The notes: generated from the sequence alone by a model not told the origin. A DNA stretch of 64,000 bases from Streptomyces sp. NBC_01408 (GCF_026340255.1 NZ_JAPEPJ010000001.1:310001-374000); one strand, 5' to 3'. Positions 32,995 to 42,929 are shown, numbered from the stretch's first letter. Made by a program: numbers and translations.

Positions 32995-33708
32995 ATGGAC
33001 ATCAGCACGACGGCCGGCCTGTGGGGCCGGCTCACGGGCATACAGACGGCCCCCGAGCAGTGGCTGGTGATCGCGACCGGGCTGGTCGCACTGGCCGCTG
33101 TGGGGCCCCGCCCGCTGTGGCGGGTGTCGCGCAACGCGGTCACCATCGCGCACGAGGGCGGACACGGACTGCTGGCGCTGCTGACCGGGCGGCGCCTGGA
33201 CGGGATACGGCTGCACTCCGACACCAGCGGGGTCACCGTCAGCCGCGGCCGGCCCACCGGGCTGGGGATGGTCCTGACCGCGGCCGCCGGCTACACGGCG
33301 CCCTCGCTGCTCGGGCTCGGCGGGGCGGTGCTGCTCTCGGCGCACCGGATCACCCTGCTGCTGTGGGTGGCCACCGCCCTGCTGGTGGCGATGCTGGTGA
33401 TGATCCGCAACGCGTACGGGGCCCTGACGGTCCTGCTCACGGGCGGGACCTTCGTGCTGGTGAGCTGGCTCGCGCCGGCCGAAGTGCAGGCGGTGTTCGC
33501 GTACGGGGCGGTGTGGTTCCTGCTGCTGGGCGGCGTACGCCCGGTCTTCGAGCTCCAGGTCAAGCGGCGCCGGGGCGGAGCGCCCGACTCCGACGCGGAC
33601 CAGCTGGGGCGGCTCACGGGGGTGCACCCGGTCGTGTGGCTCCTCCTCTTCCACGTCGTCGCGCTGTGCTCGCTGATCGGCGGCGGGCGCTGGCTGCTCG
33701 ATCTCTGA
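32995..33708 (+). CDS. M50 family membrane metallopeptidase
   Basis: This 237-residue protein has about six hydrophobic helices. HEGGH at residues 53-57 is the zinc site HExxH-type of M50B proteases, lying in a helix close to AHEGGHGLLALLTGR. Such site-2 proteases cleave membrane-embedded substrates, often anti-sigma factors, but this family member has no known substrate. The second metal ligand is not obvious. AAGGAG lies 11 bases before the ATG. It is followed by aroA on the same strand after 53 bp. Confidence 0.85.
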   Translation: MDISTTAGLWGRLTGIQTAPEQWLVIATGLVALAAVGPRPLWRVSRNAVTIAHEGGHGLLALLTGRRLDGIRLHSDTSGVTVSRGRPTGLGMVLTAAAGYTAPSLLGLGGAVLLSAHRITLLLWVATALLVAMLVMIRNAYGALTVLLTGGTFVLVSWLAPAEVQAVFAYGAVWFLLLGGVRPVFELQVKRRRGGAPDSDADQLGRLTGVHPVVWLLLFHVVALCSLIGGGRWLLDL

Positions 33709-33761
33709 GACTGCGCCACTGATCAAGATCTGTGGCCATGGGAAGCCACTAAAGTGGGGCC

Positions 33762-35144
33762 ATGACCGAGACCCCCGCGCTCCACGCCCTCTGGCCCGCC
33801 CCCGTCGCCGACGCAGCCGTCCACGCCACCGTCACCGTGCCCGGGTCCAAGTCGGTCACCAACCGCGCTCTCGTGCTCGCCGCACTGGCCGCCGAGCCGG
33901 GCTGGGTACGCCGCCCGCTGCGCTCGCGCGACTCCCAGCTGATGTCGGACGCCCTGCGCGCGATGGGCGTGGGCATCGAGGAGACCGTCTCGTCCAGCTC
34001 CGCCCCCGCCGCCGACGGCTCGGTGGGCGGCGAGGCCTGGCGGATCATCCCGGCGGCCCTGCACGGCCCGACGACCGTGGACGTCGGCAACGCCGGAACG
34101 GTCATGCGCTTCCTGCCGCCCGTCGCCACCCTCGCCGACGGCGACATCCGCTTCGACGGCGACCCGCGCTCCTACGAGCGCCCGCTCGGCCAGGTCATCA
34201 CCGCGCTGCGCACCCTCGGCGCCCGGATCGACGACGACGGCCGGGGCGCGCTGCCGCTGACCGTCCAGGGCGGCGGGGCCCTGGAGGGCGGCACGGTCGA
34301 GATCGACGCCAGCAACTCCTCGCAGTTCGTCTCCGCGCTGCTGCTCTCCGCCCCGCGCTTCAACCAGGGCGTCGAGGTCCGGCACGTGGGCGGCAACCTG
34401 CCCTCGATGCCGCACATCCGGATGACGGTGGAGATGCTGCGCGCGGCGGGCGCGCAGGTCGACACCCCCGAGGCGGGCGGCGAGAAGGACGTGTGGCGGG
34501 TCGCGCCCGGCGCGCTGCTGGGCCGCGACATGGTGGTGGAGCCGGACCTCTCCAACGCCCAGCCCTTCCTGGCCGCCGCGCTGATCACCGGCGGCACGGT
34601 CACCATCCCGGACTGGCCGCGCCGCACCACGCAGCCCGGTGACGCGCTGCGCCGGATCTTCACCGAGATGGGCGGCTCCTGCGAGCTGACCGACGCCGGC
34701 CTGGTCTTCACGGGCACCGGCAAGATCCACGGCATCGACGTGGACCTGAGCGAGGTCGGCGAGCTCACCCCGGGCATCGCCGCGGTGGCGGCCCTGGCCG
34801 ACTCGGAGTCGGTGCTGCGCGGGGTCGCGCACCTGCGGCTGCACGAGACGGACCGGCTGGCGGCGCTCACCAAGGAGATCAACGCGCTCGGCGGTGACGT
34901 CACGGAGACGGCGGACGGCCTGCACATCCGGCCGCGCCCGCTGCACGGCGGCACCTTCCACACGTACGACGACCACCGGATGGCCACCGCGGGCGCGGTG
35001 ATCGGCCTGGCGGTGAAGGGCGTGGAGATCGAGAACGTGGCGACCACCGCGAAGACCCTGCCGGACTTCCCGAAGATGTGGACGGACATGCTCGCGGGCG
35101 ACGGCGGGGACCCCGCGGCCCCCGGACCGGGTGCGGGAGCGTAG
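33762..35144 (+). CDS. aroA: 3-phosphoshikimate 1-carboxyvinyltransferase (EPSP synthase)
   Basis: This 460-residue enzyme joins phosphoenolpyruvate to shikimate-3-phosphate in the aromatic amino acid pathway. Substrate motifs are [12 protein letters not shown] (residues 27-38), [24 protein letters not shown] and LRLHETDRL. The motif GNAGT has the class I form, but with Val where many enzymes have Ala. The last 20 residues are a Gly/Pro tail. It lies 8 bp upstream of rsgA, an aroA-rsgA order also seen in mycobacteria. Confidence 0.95.
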   Translation: MTETPALHALWPAPVADAAVHATVTVPGSKSVTNRALVLAALAAEPGWVRRPLRSRDSQLMSDALRAMGVGIEETVSSSSAPAADGSVGGEAWRIIPAALHGPTTVDVGNAGTVMRFLPPVATLADGDIRFDGDPRSYERPLGQVITALRTLGARIDDDGRGALPLTVQGGGALEGGTVEIDASNSSQFVSALLLSAPRFNQGVEVRHVGGNLPSMPHIRMTVEMLRAAGAQVDTPEAGGEKDVWRVAPGALLGRDMVVEPDLSNAQPFLAAALITGGTVTIPDWPRRTTQPGDALRRIFTEMGGSCELTDAGLVFTGTGKIHGIDVDLSEVGELTPGIAAVAALADSESVLRGVAHLRLHETDRLAALTKEINALGGDVTETADGLHIRPRPLHGGTFHTYDDHRMATAGAVIGLAVKGVEIENVATTAKTLPDFPKMWTDMLAGDGGDPAAPGPGAGA

Positions 35145-35152
35145 GGCCCGTC

Positions 35153-36163
35153 ATGCGCAGGTACGGCAAGCACACCGACGAGGACGACATCCGCCAGCGG
35201 CCCAACCCCAAGGGCAACCGGCCGCGGACCAACATCCGGCCCAAGCACGAGGACGCCTCCGAGGGCTTCGTCCTGACCGTCGACCGGGGCCGGCTGACCT
35301 GCCTCGTCGGGGACCGCGCGGTCCACGCCATGAAGTCCAGGGAGCTGGGCCGCAAGGCGGCGGTGGTCGGCGACCGGGTGTGGATCGTCGGGGACCTGTC
35401 CGGCAAGAAGGACACCCTGGCCCGGATCGTGCGGATCGAGGAGCGCAAGTCCGTCCTGCGCCGCACCGCCGACGACGACGACCCCTACGAGCGCGTGGTC
35501 GTCGCCAACGCCGACCAGCTGGCCATCGTCACGGCCCTGGCCGACCCGGAGCCGCGGCCCCGGATGATTGACCGCTGCCTGGTGGCGGCGTACGACGCCG
35601 GGCTGGAGCCGCTGCTGGTGCTGACCAAGTCCGACCTGACGTCCGCGGACAAGATCCTGGAGATCTACTCGACCTTCGGCCTGAACTACGTGGTCACCAA
35701 CCGCGAGGAGCTTGCTACGGGCGACGCGGCCGCCAAGGTGCGCGAGCGCCTGGAGGGCCGGATCACCGCGTTCGTCGGGCACTCGGGCGTCGGCAAGACC
35801 ACACTGGTCAACTCGCTGGTGACGCCGGACCGCAAGCGGGCGACCGGCGTGGTCAACGCGGTCACCGGGCGCGGCCGCCACACCACCACCTCGGCCCTGG
35901 CGCTGCCGCTGCCCGGGATGGACGGCTGGGTCATCGACACCCCGGGCGTGCGCTCCTTCGGCCTGCACCACGTGGACCCGTCCCGGGTGATCCTGGCCTT
36001 CCCCGAGCTGGTTCCGGGCACGGAGGGGTGCCCGCGCGCGTGCAGCCACGACGAGCCGGACTGCGCGCTCGACAAGTGGGTGGAGGACGGCCACGCGGAC
36101 CCGGCGCGGCTGTATTCGCTGCGGCGGCTGCTGGAGACGCGGGAGCGGCGCGAGGGCGACTGA
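35153..36163 (+). CDS. rsgA: Ribosome small subunit-dependent GTPase RsgA
   Basis: This 336-residue circularly permuted GTPase helps 30S maturation. An OB-fold (residues about 35-110) comes first, then G motifs in permuted order: TKSD (G4), GHSGVGKTTL (G1), RHTTTS (G2) and DTPGVR (G3). A zinc site follows in CPRACSHDEPDC. The N-terminus is a basic arm (MRRYGKHTDEDD). ATG at 35153 is 8 bp after the aroA stop, so the two are co-transcribed. Confidence 0.95.
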   Translation: MRRYGKHTDEDDIRQRPNPKGNRPRTNIRPKHEDASEGFVLTVDRGRLTCLVGDRAVHAMKSRELGRKAAVVGDRVWIVGDLSGKKDTLARIVRIEERKSVLRRTADDDDPYERVVVANADQLAIVTALADPEPRPRMIDRCLVAAYDAGLEPLLVLTKSDLTSADKILEIYSTFGLNYVVTNREELATGDAAAKVRERLEGRITAFVGHSGVGKTTLVNSLVTPDRKRATGVVNAVTGRGRHTTTSALALPLPGMDGWVIDTPGVRSFGLHHVDPSRVILAFPELVPGTEGCPRACSHDEPDCALDKWVEDGHADPARLYSLRRLLETRERREGD

Positions 36164-36293
36164 CCGTACGGCGCCGTGCAGCGGGGTTTGCGGAAGGCCG
36201 TGTCTGGTAAATGGATAGTCGCACCAAGTGGCGCGCAGGTTCAGGCCGGAAGTCGGGCCCAGACCGTGTCACGTGACGCGGGGAGGCATCGAC

Positions 36294-36617
36294 ATGGCGT
36301 GGCTGCTGGTCGTGGTCGCGGGAATCCTGGAGACCGGCTTCGCGGTCTGCCTCAAGCTGTCCCACGGCTTCACCCGGCTGTGGCCGACCATCGCCTTCGC
36401 GTGCTTCGCGCTCGGCAGCTTCGGTCTGCTGACGCTGGCGCTCAAGAAGCTGGACGTGGGTCCGGCGTACGCGGTGTGGACGGGCATCGGGGCGGCCGGG
36501 ACGGCGATCTACGGCATGGTCTTCCTCGGGGACCTGGTCTCCACCCTCAAGCTCGTGTCGATCTCCCTGGTCATCCTGGGGGTCATCGGGCTCCAGCTGT
36601 CCGGCTCCTCGCACTGA
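36294..36617 (+). CDS. Small multidrug resistance (SMR) exporter, Gdx/SugE type
   Basis: This 107-residue four-helix membrane protein has the conserved helix-1 glutamate (VAGILETGFAV). GFTRLWPT following helix 1 is typical of the Gdx (guanidinium exporter) branch rather than EmrE. It would exchange protons for guanidinium. GGGGAGG lies about 7 bases upstream of ATG 36294. No guanidine riboswitch was recognised in the 130 bp before it. Its 3' end overlaps the convergent TetR gene by 35 bp. Confidence 0.88.
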   Translation: MAWLLVVVAGILETGFAVCLKLSHGFTRLWPTIAFACFALGSFGLLTLALKKLDVGPAYAVWTGIGAAGTAIYGMVFLGDLVSTLKLVSISLVILGVIGLQLSGSSH

Positions 36618-37152
36618 CCGTCCGCAGCAGCTCGGCGAGCGCGGGCCCGGCCGGGCCCTCCGGCGGGGCGATCACGTAGGAGAGCGCGAGCCGGACGGCG
36701 AGTTCGCACCGCTGCGTGCCCTCCCCCGGCGTCAGGGCGGCCGCCGCCCGGTCCCGTACCTCGCGGGCCAGCTGGCCCGGCCCGGGAGGCCCGGCGCCCG
36801 GCCGGGGAGGCAGGCCTGGGGCTGGCAGGCCGGTGTTCCAGGACCCGGTGAGCAGGGCCCGTACGACGGGCTGCGCGCGGGCGGCCCGTACGGTCCACTC
36901 GGCGACGGCCAGGAGCCGGTCGGCGGCCGTGGCCGGGGTGCCCAGGGCCCGGTCGACCCCGTCGAGGTAGCGGTCGGCCTCGCGCCGGACCAGGGCCCGG
37001 CCCAGTCCGGCCTTGCCGCCGAACTCGTTGTAGAGGGTCTGCCGGGACACCCCGGCGGCGGCCGCGACGTCGACCATCCGCACGGCCGGCCAGGGGCGTG
37101 CGGCTAGCGCCGCTCCGGCCGCTTCCAGTAAGGACTCCCGGGCTGCCGGCAT
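36583..37152 (-). CDS. TetR family transcriptional regulator
   Basis: This 189-residue protein has an N-terminal HTH: DVAAAAGVSRQTLYNEFGGKAGLGRAL (residues about 28-55). The C-terminal domain (SWNTGLPAPGLPPRPG) is proline-rich in its middle and has no recognised ligand type. ATG at 37152 is used because HTH spacing is normal from it. The 3' end overlaps the gdx gene by 35 bp. It is divergent from hisN across 135 bp. Its target could be gdx, hisN or itself. Confidence 0.82.
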   Translation of the reverse strand: MPAARESLLEAAGAALAARPWPAVRMVDVAAAAGVSRQTLYNEFGGKAGLGRALVRREADRYLDGVDRALGTPATAADRLLAVAEWTVRAARAQPVVRALLTGSWNTGLPAPGLPPRPGAGPPGPGQLAREVRDRAAAALTPGEGTQRCELAVRLALSYVIAPPEGPAGPALAELLRTVSARSRTAGAR

Positions 37153-37287
37153 GGTCGCCTCCCCACTGGCATGGCCGCTGGGCTTCTCCGCCAGAGTTGA
37201 CGGGGCGACAGGTCCTGTCAAGGGCGCGTCCCGGCCGCACTGTGGACCTCGTTGGTGGGGGTGCGGGAGTCTCGATACTGTTCGGGC

Positions 37288-38091
37288 ATGCCCGAGTATG
37301 ACGATGACCTGCGCCTTGCCCTCGAACTCGCCGACGCGGCGGACGCCGTCACGATGCAGCGGTTCCGCGCCCTCGACCTGGTGGTCGAGACGAAGCCGGA
37401 CATGACTCCGGTGAGCGAGGCGGACAAGGCCGCCGAGGAGGTCGTCCGGGCCGGCATCGAGGCCGCGCGGCCCGGTGACGCGATCCTGGGCGAGGAGTAC
37501 GGGCTCAAGGGCAGCGGCCCGCGCCGCTGGGTGGTGGACCCGATCGACGGCACGAAGAACTACGTGCGCGGGGTCCCGGTCTGGGCCACGCTGATCTCCC
37601 TGATGGCGGAGGGCGCGGACGGCGTCTTCGAACCGGTGGTCGGCGTGGTGTCCGCGCCGGCGCTGGGCCGCCGCTGGTGGGCCACGCGGGGCGGGGGCGC
37701 GTACGCGGGCGGGGCGCTGGGCGAGACCGCTGCGATCGGCGTGTCCAAGGTGGCCGGGCTGGGCGATGCCTCGTTCGCCTACTCCTCGCTGAGCGGCTGG
37801 GAGGATCGGGGCCGGCTCGCCGGGTTCCTGGACCTGACCCGCGCGTGCTGGCGTACGCGCGGCTACGGCGATTTCTGGCCGTACATGATGGTGGCGGAGG
37901 GCTCGCTGGACCTGTGCGCCGAACCGGAACTGAACCTGTGGGACATGGCGGCCATCGCGGTCGTGGTCCAGGAGGCGGGCGGCCGTTTCACCAGCCTGGA
38001 CGGGGTGGACGGGGTGCACGGCGGGAACGCGGCGGCCTCCAACGGGCTGCTGCACGAGCGGATGCTGGAGCACCTGCGGCCGCGCGCCTGA
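37288..38091 (+). CDS. hisN: Histidinol-phosphatase (inositol monophosphatase family)
   Basis: This 267-residue Mg-dependent phosphatase carries the family motifs GEEYG (metal Glu), DPIDGTKNYVRG (metal Asp pair) and NLWDMAAIAVVVQEAGG. The sequence FWPYMMVAEGSLDLCAEPEL matches actinobacterial HisN, which dephosphorylates histidinol phosphate in histidine synthesis. ATG at 37288 is preceded by no clear Shine-Dalgarno site. The gene stands alone between tetR and the CBS gene. Confidence 0.9.
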   Translation: MPEYDDDLRLALELADAADAVTMQRFRALDLVVETKPDMTPVSEADKAAEEVVRAGIEAARPGDAILGEEYGLKGSGPRRWVVDPIDGTKNYVRGVPVWATLISLMAEGADGVFEPVVGVVSAPALGRRWWATRGGGAYAGGALGETAAIGVSKVAGLGDASFAYSSLSGWEDRGRLAGFLDLTRACWRTRGYGDFWPYMMVAEGSLDLCAEPELNLWDMAAIAVVVQEAGGRFTSLDGVDGVHGGNAAASNGLLHERMLEHLRPRA

Positions 38092-38266
38092 GGTCCGGCC
38101 GGTGTGCGCCCGCGCACCGAAACGGTGAACACCCGTTCCCACGCGCCTTCTTGCTGCCCTCCCGCGTCCGTGGGAATCTGAGACTCCCCCCGCTTGTGCG
38201 CTTGTGAATGTCTTCTCAAGTGCACCCGCCCAAGCGGCGGGACTCACCCAGGAGGTGGCTCTCTTC

Positions 38267-38659
38267 ATGCTCGTCCGTGACGCCATGAGCACCGTGATCC
38301 TCACCCTCGGACCCGCGCACACCCTCCGGCAGGCGGCCTGCCTGATGTCCGGCCGGCGCGTCGGCGCGGCCGTCGTCCTCGACCCCGACCACAGCGGAAT
38401 CGGCATCCTGACCGAGCGCGACATCCTCAACTCGATCGGCGCCGGCCACGACCCCGACCAGGAGTCCGTGGGCGCGCACACCACCAACAACGTGGTGTTC
38501 TGCACGCCGGACGCCACCTTGCAGGACGCCGCCGAGGCCATGGCCCACGGCGGTTTCCGGCATCTGATCGTGCTGGAGCACGGCGGCCCGGTGGGCATCG
38601 TCTCCGTACGCGACATCATCCGCTGCTGGGTCCCGGCCCGGCGCACCGTCCCGGCCTGA
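38267..38659 (+). CDS. CBS-domain pair protein
   Basis: This 130-residue protein consists of two CBS domains (residues 1-65: VRDAMSTVILTLGPAHTLRQ; 70-125: FCTPDATLQDAAEAMAHGGF). Such stand-alone pairs bind adenine nucleotides and act as energy or redox sensors. ATG at 38267 has AGGAGGTG about 8 bases upstream, a strong start, so the 21 codons before it are not used. A strong bidirectional terminator separates it from catalase. Confidence 0.88.
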   Translation: MLVRDAMSTVILTLGPAHTLRQAACLMSGRRVGAAVVLDPDHSGIGILTERDILNSIGAGHDPDQESVGAHTTNNVVFCTPDATLQDAAEAMAHGGFRHLIVLEHGGPVGIVSVRDIIRCWVPARRTVPA

Positions 38660-38666
38660 CCCGAAC

Positions 38667-38710
38667 GACGACGGGCCGGAACCCTCCGAAGGAGGTTCCG
38701 GCCCGTCGTC
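38667..38710. terminator. Bidirectional terminator between CBS gene and katA
   Basis: GACGACGGGCCGGAACC pairs with GGTTCCGGCCCGTCGTC, continued inward by CTCC/GGAG with one bulged base. The stem is about 20 bp, between convergent genes. Confidence 0.92.
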
Positions 38711-38730
38711 CTGCTACGACAAGCGGTCCA

Positions 38731-40200
38731 TCAGCCGCGAAGGGCCTGGACCGCGGCTTCCAGTCGCTTGCCGAAGTCACCGTCCGCCTGGCGGAAGTTG
38801 TCGATGGCGCGCTCGACGATGTCGTCGCGGGAGACCTTGGCGATGAAGCCGGACAGGTTCTCGATCAGACGGGACTTCTCGTCCTCGGAGTACAGGCGGT
38901 AGAGGTTGCCCGCCTGGACGAAGTCGTTGTCCTCGCTGTGCACCGGCGCGGCGTGGTTGCCCGTGCCGCCGGTCACCGGGGTGGACACCCACAGCGGGCG
39001 GTCCGTCTGCTGCGGGCCGCCGAAGCTGTTCGGCTCGTAGTTCTTCGCACCCTTGTGGCGGCCGTCGTACAGGTAGCCGTCACGGGAGTTGGTGCGCGCC
39101 TCGGTGGCGTGCGGACGGTTCACCGGCAGGTGGTCCGCGTTGATGCCGACGCGGTAGCGGTGGGCGTCGCCGTAGCCGAAGAGGCGGCCCTGGAGCATCT
39201 TGTCCGGAGACGGACCGATGCCGGGGACGAAGTGCGCCGGGCTGAATATGCTCTGCTCGACCTCGGCGAAGACGTTCTCCGGGTTGCGGTTGAGCTCCAG
39301 CTTGCCGATCTCGATCGGCGGGTAGTCCTCGTGCGGCCACACCTTGGTGAGGTCGAACGGGTTGAAGCGGTACTGGGCCGCCTCGGCCGCCGGCATGATC
39401 TGGACCTGCACGGTCCAGCTCGGGAAGTCGCCGCGCTCGATGGACTCGCGCAGGTCGCGCTGGTGGGAGTCCGGGTCCTCGCCGGCGAGCTGGTTGGCCT
39501 CGGCCTGGGTGAGGTTCTTGATGCCCTGGTCGGTCTTGAAGTGGTACTTGACCCAGAAGGCCTCGCCGGCCTCGTTGTTCCACTGGAACGTGTGCGAGCC
39601 GTAGCCGTTCATGTGGCGGTAGGACGCCGGGATGCCGCGGTCACCGAAGAGCCAGGTCACCTGGTGGGTCGACTCGGGGCTCAGGCCCCAGAAGTCCCAC
39701 ACGTTGTCGGCTTCCTGCGAGCCCGTGTACGGGTCGCGCTTCTGGGTGTGGATGAAGTCCGGGAACTTGATGGCGTCCTTGATGAAGAACACCGGGGTGT
39801 TGTTGCCGACGAGGTCGTAGTTGCCCTCTTCGGTGTAGAACTTCAGCGCCCAGCCGCGGGGGTCGCGCACCGCGTCGGCGCTGCCGAGGTTGCCCGCGAC
39901 GGTGGAGAAGCGCAGGAACGTTTCGGTCTGCTTGCCGACCTCGGACAGGAACTTGGCCCGGGTCCACTGGGAGACGTCACGGGTCAGCGTGAAGGTGCCG
40001 TACGCACCGGCGCCGCGGGCGTGCACCACGCGCTCCGGGATCCGCTCGCGGTTGAAGTGGGCGAGCTTCTCCAGCAGCAGCTGGTCCTGGACGAGAACGG
40101 GCCCGCCGACGCCAGCGGTCTCACTGTTCTGGTTGTCGGCGACCGGAGCCCCGGCCTCCGTGGTGAGCGGTCCCTGCGTCACGTGCGCCTCCTGCGTCAT
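38731..40200 (-). CDS. katA: Monofunctional heme catalase
   Basis: This 489-residue small-subunit catalase degrades H2O2. It has the distal His motif [14 protein letters not shown], the Asn motif [14 protein letters not shown], and the proximal heme ligand motif [14 protein letters not shown] with Tyr, all intact. The length fits clade 3 catalases. It is divergent from the Fur-type regulator catR; a palindrome inside the promoter suggests CatR repression relieved by peroxide, as known in S. coelicolor. About 28 N-terminal residues are a low-complexity lead. Confidence 0.95.
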   Translation of the reverse strand: MTQEAHVTQGPLTTEAGAPVADNQNSETAGVGGPVLVQDQLLLEKLAHFNRERIPERVVHARGAGAYGTFTLTRDVSQWTRAKFLSEVGKQTETFLRFSTVAGNLGSADAVRDPRGWALKFYTEEGNYDLVGNNTPVFFIKDAIKFPDFIHTQKRDPYTGSQEADNVWDFWGLSPESTHQVTWLFGDRGIPASYRHMNGYGSHTFQWNNEAGEAFWVKYHFKTDQGIKNLTQAEANQLAGEDPDSHQRDLRESIERGDFPSWTVQVQIMPAAEAAQYRFNPFDLTKVWPHEDYPPIEIGKLELNRNPENVFAEVEQSIFSPAHFVPGIGPSPDKMLQGRLFGYGDAHRYRVGINADHLPVNRPHATEARTNSRDGYLYDGRHKGAKNYEPNSFGGPQQTDRPLWVSTPVTGGTGNHAAPVHSEDNDFVQAGNLYRLYSEDEKSRLIENLSGFIAKVSRDDIVERAIDNFRQADGDFGKRLEAAVQALRG

Positions 40201-40235
40201 TCTGCGTGTCCTGTCCTTGGCCTGTGCTGTGTTCG

Positions 40236-40263
40236 ATCCTACGATGGACTTTGTCTAAGTCAA
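40236..40263 (-). promoter_or_regulatory. katA promoter with embedded CatR operator
   Basis: On the minus strand, TTGACT (40263-40258) and TAGGAT (40241-40236) are spaced by 16 bp. The inverted repeat GACTTTGTCTAAGTC at 40247-40261 lies between and over them, so a bound Fur-type repressor would block polymerase. Confidence 0.78.
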
Positions 40264-40329
40264 GTGAGTATCCAAGTCCGCACTGATTCGGGAGTTACAC
40301 CGAGTCCCCGCGCTGTTAGGCTGGCATCC

Positions 40330-40746
40330 ATGAGTGACCTGCTGGAACGACTTCGCGGACGCGGATGGCGCATGACCGCACAGCGGCGCGTCGTGGCCGA
40401 GGTGCTCGACGGTGACCACGTTCACCTGACGGCGGACGAGGTGCACGCGCGAGCGGTGGTCAAGCTCCCCGAGATCTCCCGGGCGACGGTATACAACACG
40501 CTCGGAGAACTCGTCTCGCTCGGCGAAGTCTTGGAAGTCGCGACCGATCGCCGGGCCAAGAGGTACGACCCGAACGCCCACCGGCCGCACCAGCACCTGG
40601 TCTGCGCCCAGTGCGGCGCGATCCGCGACGTCCACCCGGCGGGCAACCCGCTGGCCGATCTGCCCGACACCGAGCGCTTCGGCTTCGTCGTGTCGGCGGT
40701 CGAGGTGACGTATCGCGGGGTGTGCCCGAACTGCGCCGCCACCTAG
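40330..40746 (+). CDS. catR: Fur-family peroxide-sensing repressor CatR
   Basis: This 138-residue Fur/PerR protein has a winged HTH (EISRATVYNTLGELVSLGEV, residues about 48-68), the regulatory metal site HRPHQHLVCAQCG, and a C-terminal structural zinc pair in CPNC. The His-rich site fits a PerR-like iron sensor where peroxide oxidises a ligand. ATG at 40330 begins MSDLLERLRGRGWRMT, as in CatR. It is divergent from katA across 129 bp that contain the operator. Confidence 0.93.
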   Translation: MSDLLERLRGRGWRMTAQRRVVAEVLDGDHVHLTADEVHARAVVKLPEISRATVYNTLGELVSLGEVLEVATDRRAKRYDPNAHRPHQHLVCAQCGAIRDVHPAGNPLADLPDTERFGFVVSAVEVTYRGVCPNCAAT

Positions 40747-40770
40747 GGCGGCCGGAGAAGACCTGACATA

Positions 40771-40810
40771 ACGCGGAAGGCCGGGAGCCGAGGCTCCCGG
40801 CCTTCCGCGT
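40771..40810. terminator. Hairpin terminator after catR
   Basis: ACGCGGAAGGCCGGGAGCC and GGCTCCCGGCCTTCCGCGT form a perfect 19-bp stem with a two-base gap. Confidence 0.9.
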
Positions 40811-40847
40811 TCCGCGGTTCCCGCGATTTCTGCAGCCGCAAACGACT

Positions 40848-40878
40848 CGAGGCCCGGATCCATGGGATCCGGGCCTCG
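40848..40878 (-). terminator. Terminator after tRNA-fMet copy 1
   Basis: CGAGGCCCGGATCC and GGATCCGGGCCTCG pair around ATG, nine bases beyond the tRNA 3' end on the minus strand. Confidence 0.85.
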
Positions 40879-40887
40879 GGCCTTCAG

Positions 40888-40961
40888 TAGCGGGGACAGG
40901 ATTTGAACCTGCGACCTCTGGGTTATGAGCCCAGCGAGCTACCGAGCTGCTCCACCCCGCG
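40888..40961 (-). tRNA. Initiator tRNA-Met (CAT), copy 1
   Basis: The minus strand reads a 74-nt cloverleaf without encoded CCA: acceptor CGCGGGG/CCCCGCT, D loop with AGCTCGGTA, anticodon stem CTGGG/CCCAG and T arm GCAGG TTCAAAT CCTGT. The anticodon CAT is at 40927-40925. Three G:C pairs in the anticodon stem and an unpaired first acceptor position mark it as the initiator. An identical copy is at 45187-45260. Confidence 0.96.
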
Positions 40962-41008
40962 TCGGTAAACCTGACTTTACGTGAGGGGGCACGGCAGATG
41001 CAAATCGG

Positions 41009-41650
41009 TTAACCGGCCAGCCCGCGGTGGAGCAGCGAGGTCAGGGTGTCGACCACCTCGTCGTCGTCGAAGGCGACCCCGCTGGTCATGGCCGCGTACC
41101 CCAGCATCGAGACCATGGCCCCGATCGCCGCGGCGACCAGCTCGGGGTCCCCGGGGACCTCCTGGCCGCGTTCGCGCATGTACGCGAGGTGCTCACGCAG
41201 CGGCGCGGTGTCCCCCACGAGCCGCTCCCAGGCCAGCCCGGACCGGGGCGGCTCGGCCATGGACTTCTGGAAGAGGGCGACCACCACCGGCAGGTGGTCC
41301 CGGAAGACCCCCCAGGTGGCCGCCACGTGCGTACGCAGCTGCGCGCGGTCGGCGAGGTCGTGCTCGCGCGGGTGGCCGCCGGCCCCGACCGCCTCGTCCA
41401 CCTGGGCCCCGATGTCCGCGAGCAGCGCGTTCAGCAGCTCCTCCTTGCCGGCGAAGTGCTCGTAGAAGGACCCGGTGGAGCGGCCGGCCGCCTTGGTGAT
41501 GTCGGTGATCTTCGTCTGCGCGTAGCCGCGCTCCAGGAAGAGGGCGCGTGCCGCCTCCTTGAGCGCCGCCTCCGTGCCGGCCGCCCGCTCCTTGCGCACT
41601 CCCACCGCGATCCCCGTTCCCTCTTGACGCCTCGTTCGCGGCCTCATCAT
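41009..41650 (-). CDS. TetR family transcriptional regulator
   Basis: This 213-residue protein has an HTH at about residues 40-70 ([20 protein letters not shown], then [12 protein letters not shown]) and a long helical ligand domain ending [10 protein letters not shown]. Start choice is unclear: ATG 41650, ATG 41647, or a GTG about 15 codons further in. The first conserved residues ([19 protein letters not shown]) come after all of them. It is divergent from the FAD monooxygenase gene, and the gap contains an inverted repeat, so it probably represses that gene. Confidence 0.87.
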   Translation of the reverse strand: MMRPRTRRQEGTGIAVGVRKERAAGTEAALKEAARALFLERGYAQTKITDITKAAGRSTGSFYEHFAGKEELLNALLADIGAQVDEAVGAGGHPREHDLADRAQLRTHVAATWGVFRDHLPVVVALFQKSMAEPPRSGLAWERLVGDTAPLREHLAYMRERGQEVPGDPELVAAAIGAMVSMLGYAAMTSGVAFDDDEVVDTLTSLLHRGLAG

Positions 41651-41662
41651 ACTGAACCCAGT

Positions 41663-41686
41663 TTCACCGAATTGAGATTCAGTGAA
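41663..41686. promoter_or_regulatory. Operator between tetR and monooxygenase genes
   Basis: TTCACCGAAT (41663-41672) and ATTCAGTGAA (41677-41686) form an inverted repeat with one mismatch around TGAG. A further half site ATTCAGCGAA lies at 41692. It is the likely binding site of the adjacent TetR. Confidence 0.7.
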
Positions 41687-41711
41687 TGAGCATTCAGCGA
41701 AAGGGGCGGAC

Positions 41712-42803
41712 ATGCGTGTGTCAGTCATCGGGGGCGGAGTGGCCGGAGCGGCGAGCGCGATCGCGTTGCGCCGGCGCACGGGCGCCGAGGTCACGGTCCA
41801 CGAGGCGTACGAGACCGTGTCGGACCAAGATGCGGCCGGCCAGGTGGGCTCGTTCCTGAGCCTCGCCGTCAACGGGCTGCGGGGGCTGGACGAGCTGGGC
41901 TGCCTCGCCGCGGTCCAGGCCGCCGGGTTCCCGGTCGCCGACCAGCTGATGTGGTCGGCCTCGGGCAAGCTCCTCGGCCGGGTGCCCCGCGGCCGGCTGG
42001 CCTCGGACACCCTGCACAGCACGACCCTGCTGCGCGGCCGGCTCGTGGAGGTGCTGCGGGCCGAGGCGGTGCGGGCGGGGGCCCGCTTCGTGACGGGGCG
42101 GCGGGTGGTCCCCTCGGAGGCGGAGGGGGACCTGGTGGTGGCGGCGGACGGCATCTGGTCGGCGGCCCGCACCGCGCTGGACCCGGCGGCGCCGGCCCCC
42201 GAGTACGCGGGGCTCTACAGCGTGTCGGGGGTCTCGCACCTCCCGGACCTGGCCCGGGGCTCCTTCCACATGGTCTTCGGCCACCGGGGGGCGTTCCTGT
42301 ACATCCCGGCGCCGGACGGCACGGTGTGGTGGTCGGCCCAGGTGGCCGCGCCGGAGCCGCCGGACCCGGCGGAGGTCACCTCGGGCCTGCTGGAGGAGCT
42401 GTACCGCACCTCTCGGATGCCGCTGGAGGTGCTGCGGGCGGCGACGCGCGTGGACCGGCCGACGCCGATGCACCGGCTGGCGGAACTTCCCGTCTGGCAC
42501 GACGACCGCACCGTCCTGATCGGCGACGCGGCCCATCCGGTGGGCGCCGGGCAGGGCGCGTCCATGGCGATCGAGGACGCGGTGGCCCTGGCCGGAGCCG
42601 TGGCCGCGTCCCCGGACGTCCCGTCGGCCCTGGCCGCGTACACCCGCCTACGCCGCCCCCGCGCGGCCCGCATGACCAGGTCGGCCGCGTCCAACCGGGA
42701 CTCCAAGACCCCGGGCACCATGCAACGCCGCGTCAACGACCTGCTGATGCCCTTCGTCTTCCGCCACGCCTACGCCCGCTCAACGTCCTGGCTCTACCGC
42801 TGA
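41712..42803 (+). CDS. FAD-dependent monooxygenase (UbiH/PHBH family)
   Basis: This 363-residue flavoprotein begins with the FAD motif [15 protein letters not shown]. Later it has [20 protein letters not shown] near residue 275, which binds the FAD ribityl chain and completes the aromatic-hydroxylase signature. A middle DG motif ([12 protein letters not shown]) is also present. Such enzymes hydroxylate or epoxidise aromatic or antibiotic substrates using NAD(P)H; the substrate is unknown, and inducible control by TetR suggests a xenobiotic. AAGGGG lies about 7 bases upstream of ATG 41712. Confidence 0.88.
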   Translation: MRVSVIGGGVAGAASAIALRRRTGAEVTVHEAYETVSDQDAAGQVGSFLSLAVNGLRGLDELGCLAAVQAAGFPVADQLMWSASGKLLGRVPRGRLASDTLHSTTLLRGRLVEVLRAEAVRAGARFVTGRRVVPSEAEGDLVVAADGIWSAARTALDPAAPAPEYAGLYSVSGVSHLPDLARGSFHMVFGHRGAFLYIPAPDGTVWWSAQVAAPEPPDPAEVTSGLLEELYRTSRMPLEVLRAATRVDRPTPMHRLAELPVWHDDRTVLIGDAAHPVGAGQGASMAIEDAVALAGAVAASPDVPSALAAYTRLRRPRAARMTRSAASNRDSKTPGTMQRRVNDLLMPFVFRHAYARSTSWLYR

Positions 42804-42929
42804 CCCCACCCGGCCCGACACCCGCCGCCCAACGCCCGGCCGTCCTATGCCCGCCCACTCAACACCCGCCCGTTCCACCCAACCCCATCACCGCCAACCC
42901 CAGCCCCCCGACCCCAGCACCGCCAACCC

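Noticed and set aside
36164..36293. Guanidine riboswitch before the Gdx exporter
   Set aside because: I looked for guanidine-I, -II and -III signatures and saw none that fit; a covariance-model search would settle it.
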